The translations under genes and the position numbers were made by a program. Under the pieces are notes generated by a model that did no database searches, was not told the DNA's origin, and saw nothing but the letters and a program-made list of their open reading frames with translations. Shown in pieces: positions 1 through 5,456 of a stretch of 9,422 nucleotides of DNA (within the stretch, counting starts at the first letter, position 1; each line of letters starts with the position of its first letter). This DNA comes from Actinomycetota bacterium (GTDB lineage: Bacteria; Actinomycetota; Actinomycetes; Nanopelagicales; Nanopelagicaceae), in assembly GCA_009700405.1 (NCBI GenBank), contig WLMD01000056.1:1-9422 (forward strand), read 5' to 3'.

Positions 1-825
1 GGACTGGATCTAGCTGACATTGTTTATATCGAGCAAGTAGAAGGTGGTTTGACGCGTTTAGCGGCTCTCTTTTCCTCTGTCATACCTGATCGCGTAGGAC
101 CTGTCAGAAGTGCGCGAATAAGTGATATTGACTTGCTTGCACAGTTTGGACATGTTGCTTTTACTTATAGTGGTGCACAATCCAAGATGCTGCCAGTTAT
201 TGCCGCTGCGGATTTAATTAATCTCGGCGCGCAAAGGGAACCGGCAGGTATCTATCAGCGAGATAGCACGCGATACGCTCCCGTGAATTTGATACTCAAT
301 GCGAATCTACTCATGCAAAAACTTCAAACGCAGGGCGAGAATGTTGCTCAGGCGACTTCTCCAGGATGGACCTTTGGTGATGCACCAGTAGGTGGGTCGC
401 CATTAATCTCGGCGAAAGTAAGTTGGCCAGCTAATTCCTATACGGCCACGTGGTCTGCATCAGAGTCGAGATGGTTATTGAGTCAGCGCGATCTTCCAGA
501 TCTTGCCGATAGTGGGAAACAGTTAGGGCCGACCACCTTCGTCATCCAGAAAGTTCTCATTACGCCGTCGATCTATCACGATAAGGCAGGGGGAATCACG
601 CCTTTCTCTGCGACGGTGGGAATTGGAACGGGATACATTTTGCGAGACGGGAAATCTTTTGCCGCCAATTGGCAGCGGGCAACGGCTCAAAGTCCCACCA
701 CATGGACCTTGGCTGACGGAACGCCAATCGCCTTCGCTCCTGGACAAGTTTGGGTGGCTTTAACCGATACCGATCCAGTCTTTACGCGTCCAGCTCCGTC
801 TGCGAGTCCGTCCCCGACAAAGTAG
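1..825 (+). CDS. DUF3048 (YerB-like) domain protein, 5' end missing
   Basis: The reading frame is open from base 1, so the gene begins upstream; the TTG at 49 is an internal leucine codon, not a start. The 274 visible residues match the DUF3048/YerB family. Near the edge is the family signature ADIVYIEQVEGGLTR (residues 5-19), then PDRVGPVRSAR (29-39). The C-terminal half has a DGK...W.R segment and the closing APGQVWVAL motif typical of the second DUF3048 domain. A short Pro/Ser/Ala tail (PAPSASPSPTK) ends the protein. Family members are usually exported or lipid-anchored and of unknown molecular function; any signal peptide would lie upstream of this window. The stop is 40 bases before the pdxS start with no terminator, so cotranscription is possible. 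The family call is secure; the function is unknown. Confidence 0.9.
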   Translation, partial: GLDLADIVYIEQVEGGLTRLAALFSSVIPDRVGPVRSARISDIDLLAQFGHVAFTYSGAQSKMLPVIAAADLINLGAQREPAGIYQRDSTRYAPVNLILNANLLMQKLQTQGENVAQATSPGWTFGDAPVGGSPLISAKVSWPANSYTATWSASESRWLLSQRDLPDLADSGKQLGPTTFVIQKVLITPSIYHDKAGGITPFSATVGIGTGYILRDGKSFAANWQRATAQSPTTWTLADGTPIAFAPGQVWVALTDTDPVFTRPAPSASPSPTK

Positions 826-829
826 GATG

Positions 830-852
830 AGGGCTTCATACAGCGAAGCTTT
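830..852 (+). promoter_or_regulatory. Possible hairpin just upstream of the pdxS ribosome binding site
   Basis: GCTTC at 833-837 pairs with GAAGC at 845-849 around a 7-base loop. G-T pairs at 831/851 and 832/850 and an A-T pair at 830/852 extend the stem to 8 pairs. It abuts the Shine-Dalgarno sequence at 853-859. No T-run follows, so it is not an intrinsic terminator. A TAGGAT hexamer at 823-828, overlapping the stop of the upstream gene, could be a -10 box, but no -35 is recognisable, and a start from it would fall inside the hairpin. A functional role is speculative. Confidence 0.25.
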
Positions 853-859
853 AAGGGAG
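853..859 (+). promoter_or_regulatory. Ribosome binding site deciding the pdxS start
   Basis: AAGGGAG lies 6 bases before the ATG at 866. This favours 866 over the in-frame ATG at 827, which has no properly spaced Shine-Dalgarno sequence and would add 13 residues not expected in PdxS. Confidence 0.8.
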
Positions 860-865
860 TTTTTA

Positions 866-1762
866 ATGACTGAGGCAACTGAGGCAAAAGGAACCGCGCG
901 AGTCAAGCGCGGAATGGCAGAGATGCTCAAAGGCGGCGTCATCATGGATGTCGTTAACGCAGAGCAAGCCAAGATCGCACAAGATGCCGGTGCTGTTGCA
1001 GTCATGGCGCTTGAGCGTGTGCCCGCCGATATTCGCGCGCAAGGTGGCGTTGCTCGCATGTCAGATCCAGACATGATTGAAAAAATTAAAGCTGCCGTGA
1101 CCATTCCTGTAATGGCAAAGGCACGTATCGGACATTTTGTTGAAGCGCAGATTTTGCAATCACTAGGCGTGGATTACATCGATGAATCTGAAGTACTTAC
1201 TCCTGCCGATTACGCCCACCACATTGATAAGTGGGGCTTCACTGTTCCTTTCGTCTGCGGCGCTACCAATCTAGGTGAGGCGCTTCGCAGAATTAACGAA
1301 GGCGCAGCAATGATTCGCTCTAAAGGAGAAGCCGGAACCGGCGATGTATCTAACGCGGTAACTCATATGCGCGAAATTGGCGGAGCGATTCGACGTTTAA
1401 CATCGATGCGCGAAGAAGAATTGTATGTTGCTGCAAAAGAAATGCAGGCTCCTTATGAATTGGTCAAAGAGGTAGCTCAAACTGGAAAACTTCCAGTCGT
1501 TCTTTTCACTGCAGGTGGAATTGCTACACCAGCTGATGCAGCGATGATGATGCAGATGGGCGCTGATGGAGTGTTCATTGGTTCTGGAATTTTCAAATCT
1601 GGAGATCCTGCTCGACGCGCAGTCGCGTGCGTTAAAGCAACTACCTTCTTCGATGACCCTAAAGTTATTGCAGATGCCTCTCGCGGTTTAGGAGATGCAA
1701 TGGTTGGTATCAGCGTTGCTGATATTCCTGCACCTCATCGTCTTGCCGAGCGTGGCTGGTAA
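866..1762 (+). CDS. pdxS: Pyridoxal 5'-phosphate synthase, lyase (synthase) subunit PdxS
   Basis: This subunit builds pyridoxal 5'-phosphate from ribose 5-phosphate, glyceraldehyde 3-phosphate and ammonia supplied by PdxT, in the cytoplasm; the family forms a dodecamer decorated by PdxT. The 298-residue protein is of family length and a (beta/alpha)8 barrel by homology. The key residues are visible: Asp28 in VIMDVV, Lys85 in PVMAKARIGH (sugar imine formation) and Lys153 in RSKGEAGTGD. Their spacing equals that of Asp24, Lys81 and Lys149 of the Bacillus subtilis enzyme. The phosphate-binding glycine segments, including FTAGGIATPADAA and GADGVFIGSGIF, are intact. The start at ATG 866 is chosen from the Shine-Dalgarno sequence and the family N terminus. 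The gene ends in tandem TAA-TAG stops, 12 bases before pdxT. Assignment is secure. Confidence 0.98.
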   Translation: MTEATEAKGTARVKRGMAEMLKGGVIMDVVNAEQAKIAQDAGAVAVMALERVPADIRAQGGVARMSDPDMIEKIKAAVTIPVMAKARIGHFVEAQILQSLGVDYIDESEVLTPADYAHHIDKWGFTVPFVCGATNLGEALRRINEGAAMIRSKGEAGTGDVSNAVTHMREIGGAIRRLTSMREEELYVAAKEMQAPYELVKEVAQTGKLPVVLFTAGGIATPADAAMMMQMGADGVFIGSGIFKSGDPARRAVACVKATTFFDDPKVIADASRGLGDAMVGISVADIPAPHRLAERGW

Positions 1763-1774
1763 TAGCGAACAGAT

Positions 1775-2383
1775 ATGAAAGTTGGCGTACTCGCACTCCA
1801 AGGTGATGTGCGTGAGCATTTTCGCGCTCTGGCAGATTGCGGAGTCGAAGCAATCAATGTTCGTCGCCCCAGTGAATTAGAGGAAGTTGATGCGCTGATT
1901 CTCCCTGGAGGGGAGTCAACAACTATTGCTCAACTGGCACAGACTTTTGGAATATTCGAGCCGATCCAAGAACGTATTGCATCTGGCATGCCTGTCTATG
2001 GCTCGTGTGCTGGAATGATTTTGCTAGCCAATAAAGTTTTGGACACAGCGCCAACGCAGAAAAGTTTTGGTGGAATGGATGTAACGGTTCGACGTAATGC
2101 TTTTGGTCGCCAAGTTGATTCTTTCGAATCAGATATTCAGATATCAGGAATCGAAGGCCCTCCAATGAAAGCGGTTTTCATTCGAGCCCCGTGGGTAGAA
2201 GAAGTAGGAGAAGGCGTTCAGGTTCTTGGAAGCGTCACAAGCCCCGGCGGAGAAATACACCCCGTTGCCATACGCGAAGGCTCACTGTTGGCAACCTCTT
2301 TTCACCCAGAACTCACCAATGACAGCCGAATCCACCGCTATTTTGTCGAAGAAGTGTGCAGAAGCGTCTCAGTAATCAGATAA
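1775..2383 (+). CDS. pdxT: Pyridoxal 5'-phosphate synthase, glutaminase subunit PdxT
   Basis: This class I glutamine amidotransferase hydrolyses glutamine and passes ammonia to PdxS. The 202-residue protein has the N terminus KVGVLALQGDVREH, the LPGGEST loop (residues 43-49), the nucleophile Cys78 in GSCAGM, and the His177/Glu179 pair in SFHPEL that completes the catalytic triad. The RAPW motif lies at 137-140. It follows pdxS after 12 bases and has no recognisable Shine-Dalgarno sequence, so its translation probably depends on ribosomes finishing pdxS. The pair makes the cell able to form vitamin B6 by the DXP-independent route. Assignment is secure. Confidence 0.98.
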   Translation: MKVGVLALQGDVREHFRALADCGVEAINVRRPSELEEVDALILPGGESTTIAQLAQTFGIFEPIQERIASGMPVYGSCAGMILLANKVLDTAPTQKSFGGMDVTVRRNAFGRQVDSFESDIQISGIEGPPMKAVFIRAPWVEEVGEGVQVLGSVTSPGGEIHPVAIREGSLLATSFHPELTNDSRIHRYFVEEVCRSVSVIR

Positions 2384-2415
2384 AGTTTCCAACCTAAGTT
2401 ATCCAGTTATCAATC

Positions 2416-2422
2416 GATGGGG
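2416..2422 (+). promoter_or_regulatory. Ribosome binding site deciding the yebC start
   Basis: GATGGGG lies 5 bases before the ATG at 2428. The in-frame GTG at 2422 overlaps this site and would only add Met-His, so ATG 2428 (protein beginning MSGHSKW, the family N terminus) is preferred. Confidence 0.65.
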
Positions 2423-2427
2423 TGCAT

Positions 2428-3180
2428 ATGTCCGGCCATTCCAAATGGGCGACGACCAAGCATAAGAAAGCGATCATTGATGGTCGCCGTGCTAAGTCAT
2501 TTGTTAAATTAGTAAAAGCGATTGAAGTAGCAGCGCGTTCAGGTGGCGCTGACATGGTTGGTAATCCAACACTTTTTGATGCTGTCGCTAAAGCCAAGAA
2601 GAACTCGATGCCCTCGGACAATATTGAACGCGCGATAAAGCGCGGTGCTGGCCTGGAATCTGGTGGCGCTGACTGGCAAACAATTATGTACGAAGGTTAT
2701 GGACCAGGTGGAGTTGCCATACTCATCGAATGTTTATCTGATAACAGAAATCGAGCCGCCTCCGAAGTTCGCGTTGCGGTGACTCGTAATGGTGGAACGA
2801 TGGGAGATCCTGGTTCTGTCGCGTATCTCTTTAGTCGTAAAGGTGTTGTAATCACTAATAAGGCCGCCGGCGTTACAGAAGAAACGATTTCGGAAGCAGT
2901 TCTCGAAGCTGGCGCAGAAGAAGTCAATGACCTTGGCGAATCATTTGAAATTGTTAGCGAAGCAAGTGATCTAGTCGCGGTTCGTACAGCCCTGCAGAAT
3001 GCAGGAATTGAATATGAATCTGCAGAGTCTTCGTTCTTGCCTTCTATGTCTATTCCTTTAGATGCTGAACAGGCGACCAAAGTGTTCTCGCTAATTGAAG
3101 CCATTGAAGAGCTCGATGACGTACAGAACGTATACGGCAATTTCGATATCTCTGATGAAGTTTTGGCGAGCCTGGACTAA
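2428..3180 (+). CDS. yebC: YebC/TACO1-family protein (PmpR/YebC type)
   Basis: The product is 250 residues, the usual length of this family. It carries the signature MSGHSKWATTKHKK at the N terminus, MPSDNIERAIKR at 61-72, YEGYGPGGVA at 88-97, DNRNRAASEVR at 105-115 and GSVAYLFSRKG at 129-139, with an acidic C-terminal region. Members are cytoplasmic; they were long annotated as DNA-binding transcriptional regulators, and work on YebC and mitochondrial TACO1 supports a role in translation through difficult (for example proline-rich) stretches. The sequence cannot decide between these roles. The place between pdxT and ruvC is its standard actinobacterial position. A 44-base gap separates it from pdxT, and 53 bases lie before ruvC. 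Confidence 0.96.
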   Translation: MSGHSKWATTKHKKAIIDGRRAKSFVKLVKAIEVAARSGGADMVGNPTLFDAVAKAKKNSMPSDNIERAIKRGAGLESGGADWQTIMYEGYGPGGVAILIECLSDNRNRAASEVRVAVTRNGGTMGDPGSVAYLFSRKGVVITNKAAGVTEETISEAVLEAGAEEVNDLGESFEIVSEASDLVAVRTALQNAGIEYESAESSFLPSMSIPLDAEQATKVFSLIEAIEELDDVQNVYGNFDISDEVLASLD

Positions 3181-3198
3181 TTCAAACCACCTGCAACC

Positions 3199-3204
3199 TA
3201 GGCT
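3199..3204 (+). promoter_or_regulatory. Putative -10 box upstream of the ruvCAB genes
   Basis: TAGGCT in the yebC-ruvC gap fits the actinobacterial -10 pattern TANNNT, and the same hexamer occurs before rel at 8112. No good -35 is visible at the expected distance; the nearest resemblance, TGGACT at 3173-3178, needs a 20-base spacer. Initiation 7 bases downstream would fall on the GTG at 3211. This rests on pattern only. Confidence 0.4.
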
Positions 3205-3210
3205 AGAGCA

Positions 3211-3237
3211 GTGCGAATTATGGGCAATCTTTCATGA
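3211..3237 (+). CDS. Putative leaderless 8-codon upstream reading frame coupled to ruvC
   Basis: The frame opens with GTG at 3211, 6 bases after the TAGGCT -10 box, encodes M-R-I-M-G-N-L-S (reading GTG as Met) and ends with TGA at 3235-3237. That stop overlaps the ruvC start as ATGA, the same junction type as at ruvC/ruvA. ruvC itself lacks a convincing Shine-Dalgarno sequence (only GGG at 3222-3224, 9 bases before the start), so a ribosome terminating here could re-initiate on ruvC. The peptide shows no known motif and may have no function of its own. It could also be a chance frame inside an ordinary 23-base leader. Confidence 0.35.
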   Translation: MRIMGNLS

Positions 3238-3773
3238 GAGTCCTTGGCGTTGACCCTGGCCTCACGCGATGCGGTGTTGGAATCATTGAAGGTTCTGTAG
3301 GTGCGCCGATTTCCTTGGTCTCAGTTGGAGTGATTCTGACTTCACCCGATGCGCCACTTGAGCAGAGACTCTTACAACTTCACAATGAATTAACGGTTTG
3401 GGTGAATACGCATAAGCCCGATGTAATTGCCGTAGAGCGAGTCTTTTCCCAACATAACGTTCGAACTGTTATGGGTACTGGTCAAGCCGCGGGCATCGCG
3501 TTACTCATTGCAGCCGAGACTGGAATTCCTGTTGTCATGCACACTCCCAGTGAAGTCAAGGCCGCTGTAACGGGATCGGGTCGTGCAAACAAAGTGCAGG
3601 TCGCAGAGATGGTGCGCCGAATACTTCAACTAGATACGATTCCCAAACCAGTTGATGCAACAGATGCGTTGGCTCTTGCTATCTGTCACCTATGGCGCGG
3701 GCGTGCAAACGATCGAATTGCTTCTGCGTTATTGCAAGAAAAGGCACGATTGAAGGGACTTCGAACGCCATGA
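3234..3773 (+). CDS. ruvC: Crossover junction endodeoxyribonuclease RuvC
   Basis: RuvC cuts Holliday junctions symmetrically during recombination and repair, acting with the RuvAB branch-migration motor. The 179-residue protein has an RNase H-like fold by homology. All four catalytic acids are present: Asp7 in GVDPGLTRCG, Glu68 in IAVERVF, and Asp141 and Asp144 in VDATDALA, matching Asp7, Glu66, Asp138 and Asp141 of the Escherichia coli enzyme. FSQHNVRTVMGTGQAAG (71-87) and the VK..VTGSGRANK segment (108-120) are also typical. ATG 3234 is chosen because GVDPG must sit at the N terminus and no upstream in-frame start fits. Its stop overlaps the ruvA start by 4 bases. Confidence 0.97.
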   Translation: MRVLGVDPGLTRCGVGIIEGSVGAPISLVSVGVILTSPDAPLEQRLLQLHNELTVWVNTHKPDVIAVERVFSQHNVRTVMGTGQAAGIALLIAAETGIPVVMHTPSEVKAAVTGSGRANKVQVAEMVRRILQLDTIPKPVDATDALALAICHLWRGRANDRIASALLQEKARLKGLRTP

Positions 3774-4390
3774 TCTCTTCGCTCTTTGGTCGCGTCCTTC
3801 ATCTCTCAGCAGATCGAGCAGTCGTAGATATTTCTGGAGTTGGATTTTCAGTGCTCATTACTCCAGTAACAAGTTCTCGTTTGAGCGTCGGCAATGATGC
3901 CCAACTCTTTACTTCGTTGGTAGTCCGAGAAGATTCATTAACCCTCTTCGGATTTCTCGATGAGGATTCTCGGTCGCTTTTTGAGCTAGTCCAAACGGTT
4001 TCAGGAATTGGGCCCAAAGTTGCCATGGCAATTCTTGCTGTGATGAGTCCAGATGATTTGAGTTCTGCGGTGGCTCAAGAAAATATTTCAGCGATTGAAC
4101 GTGTGCCAGGAATCGGACGCAAAGGCGCCCAGCGAATGATTCTGGAACTCAAGGGAAAGATTTCAGATTTCTCTTCATCGCATGCAACTATTTCTCACGT
4201 TGCGCCATGGCGAGAGCAATTAACGAGTGCGCTGATGAGCCTTGGATATTCAGCAAAGGAATCTGATGGCGCTGTTGCAAACCTGATTTTGAATCTCCAA
4301 GAAAGCGGCGAAGACCCATCGCTAATGGCGATGGGCGATCTACTTAAAGCGGCGCTGCAAAATGGAGCACGGTCAAGGGGAGCGCAGTGA
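3770..4390 (+). CDS. ruvA: Holliday junction branch migration complex subunit RuvA
   Basis: RuvA binds the four-way junction as a tetramer and loads the RuvB hexamers. The 206-residue protein shows the three expected domains. The N-terminal OB fold (about 1-63, starting MISSLFGRV) carries the acidic pin pair Glu54-Asp55 in VVREDSLTLFGF. The middle domain has two helix-hairpin-helix motifs, VSGIGPKVA (77-85) and VPGIGRKGA (112-120). After a Ser-rich linker near 132-146, the C-terminal RuvB-contact domain (about 147-200) has the LMSLGYSAKE motif. The start at ATG 3770 overlaps the ruvC stop as ATGA, with GAAGGGA at 3752-3758 as a distant Shine-Dalgarno sequence. An in-frame ATG at 3692 would add 26 unrelated residues inside ruvC and is rejected. 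Confidence 0.97.
   Translation: MISSLFGRVLHLSADRAVVDISGVGFSVLITPVTSSRLSVGNDAQLFTSLVVREDSLTLFGFLDEDSRSLFELVQTVSGIGPKVAMAILAVMSPDDLSSAVAQENISAIERVPGIGRKGAQRMILELKGKISDFSSSHATISHVAPWREQLTSALMSLGYSAKESDGAVANLILNLQESGEDPSLMAMGDLLKAALQNGARSRGAQ
4375..4382 (+). promoter_or_regulatory. Strong ribosome binding site for ruvB inside ruvA
   Basis: AAGGGGAG lies 4 bases before the GTG at 4387 and supports that start, which overlaps the ruvA stop as GTGA. Confidence 0.75.
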
Positions 4391-5445
4391 CCGAGAAACC
4401 TGACGAGCGCATAGTTGCGCCAACTAGCAAGAGTGAAGAGTCCTCTATTGAAAGCGCCTTGCGGCCTAAGAACCTTTCTGAATTTATCGGCCAAGAACGA
4501 GTGCGCCAGCAGATAGATGTTTTATTGACGGCCGCTAGGCACCGCAAATCCAGTGCAGATCATATTTTGCTTTCTGGTCCTCCGGGATTGGGTAAGACAA
4601 CACTGGCCTTAATTTTGGCAAGTGAAATGGATGCTCCCATTCGAATTACTAGTGGTCCGGCTATTACACACGCAGGTGACCTTGCAGCGATCCTTTCGTC
4701 GCTCATGGAAGGTGAAATTTTATTTCTTGATGAAATCCATCGACTTCCGCGACCTGCTGAAGAATTGCTCTATCTTGCAATGGAGGATTTTCGCGTCGAC
4801 GTTGTAGTTGGCAAAGGACCCGGAGCCACTGCGATTCCGCTGCAGTTGCCACATTTCACATTAGTCGGCGCAACTACTCGTGCAGGATTGCTTCCGAGCC
4901 CATTGCGCGATCGTTTTGGTTTTACCGCTCATTTAGATTTCTATAACGAGGATGAAATCGCCCGAGTTCTCGAGCGAAGTGCAAAACTTCTTGATTTATC
5001 AATCGAGGTCCAAGCGATTTCTGAGATCGCGGGCCGATCTCGTGGCACTCCGCGAATTGCCAACCGTCTTTTGCGACGCGTACGAGACTATGCCCAAGTT
5101 CGAGGGGCAACGGGGCTCTCTCATACCGATGCCAAAGCTGCTTTGGAGATGTACGAAGTAGATGAAATGGGGTTGGACCGCTTGGATAGGGCGGTCTTAT
5201 TAGCCCTGGTGGAGAGATTCAATGGGGGACCTGTTGGTCTTTCAACGCTAGCAATTGCCGTTGGTGAAGAAACAGAGACAGTTGAATCCGTGGCTGAACC
5301 ATTTTTGGTCCGCAATGGGTTTATGGCCAGAACTCCCAGAGGGCGCGTAGCGACCCCTCAAGGCTGGCTACATGTTGGGCACCAACCGCCCGCCACGGCG
5401 ACTTTTACGGGCACCCTTTTCGACACGCCAGCCTCTGATGCCTAG
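4387..5445 (+). CDS. ruvB: Holliday junction branch migration ATPase RuvB
   Basis: RuvB is the hexameric AAA+ motor that pulls DNA through the RuvA-bound junction. The 352-residue protein has Walker A GPPGLGKTT (64-72), Walker B ILFLDEIH (111-118, Asp115-Glu116), sensor 1 GATTRAGLL (161-169), the arginine finger Arg174 in SPLRDRFG, sensor 2 GTPRIANRLLRR (220-231) and a C-terminal winged-helix domain with the RTPRGR motif (315-320). The start is GTG 4387, overlapping the ruvA stop by 4 bases with a strong Shine-Dalgarno sequence. Its 3' end appears to contain the secD promoter. The C-terminal 20 residues or so are rich in Thr/Ala/Pro, which is common. Assignment is secure. Confidence 0.98.
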   Translation: MTEKPDERIVAPTSKSEESSIESALRPKNLSEFIGQERVRQQIDVLLTAARHRKSSADHILLSGPPGLGKTTLALILASEMDAPIRITSGPAITHAGDLAAILSSLMEGEILFLDEIHRLPRPAEELLYLAMEDFRVDVVVGKGPGATAIPLQLPHFTLVGATTRAGLLPSPLRDRFGFTAHLDFYNEDEIARVLERSAKLLDLSIEVQAISEIAGRSRGTPRIANRLLRRVRDYAQVRGATGLSHTDAKAALEMYEVDEMGLDRLDRAVLLALVERFNGGPVGLSTLAIAVGEETETVESVAEPFLVRNGFMARTPRGRVATPQGWLHVGHQPPATATFTGTLFDTPASDA

Positions 5446-5448
5446 ACT
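5420..5448 (+). promoter_or_regulatory. Putative secD promoter overlapping the ruvB stop, leaderless layout
   Basis: TCGACA (5420-5425) matches the -35 consensus TTGACA at 5 of 6 positions. It is followed by a 17-base spacer and TAGACT (5443-5448) as the -10 box, whose TAG is also the ruvB stop. The secD ATG begins 9 bases after the last base of the -10 box, so transcripts would start on or within a couple of bases of it. No Shine-Dalgarno sequence precedes this ATG. Pattern evidence only, but better supported than the ruvC candidate. Confidence 0.55.
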
Positions 5449-5456
5449 CTGCTCTC

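Noticed and set aside
49..51. TTG as the start of the first gene
   Set aside because: The frame stays open to base 1 and the preceding codons encode conserved DUF3048 sequence (ADIVYIEQVEGG), so the gene starts before the window.
827..865. Upstream ATG giving pdxS 13 extra residues
   Set aside because: No correctly placed Shine-Dalgarno sequence, whereas ATG 866 has AAGGGAG at 6 bases and gives the normal PdxS N terminus.
760..1104. 114-codon - strand frame across the DUF3048/pdxS junction
   Set aside because: Low-complexity Ser/Thr/Ala-rich translation antisense to pdxS, without family resemblance; a shadow frame.
2541..2672. GGTGGCGCTGAC occurring twice within yebC
   Set aside because: Both copies are in frame and encode Gly-Gly-Ala-Asp in conserved protein context; most likely coincidence of codon choice.
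2697..3140. 147-codon open frame on the - strand opposite yebC
   Set aside because: It is antisense to a clearly conserved gene, resembles no family I know, and has no ribosome binding site of note; it is best explained as a codon-bias shadow.
3692..3769. Upstream ATG giving ruvA 26 extra residues
   Set aside because: The extension lies wholly inside ruvC and is unlike RuvA; ATG 3770 gives the family N terminus and the ATGA overlap.
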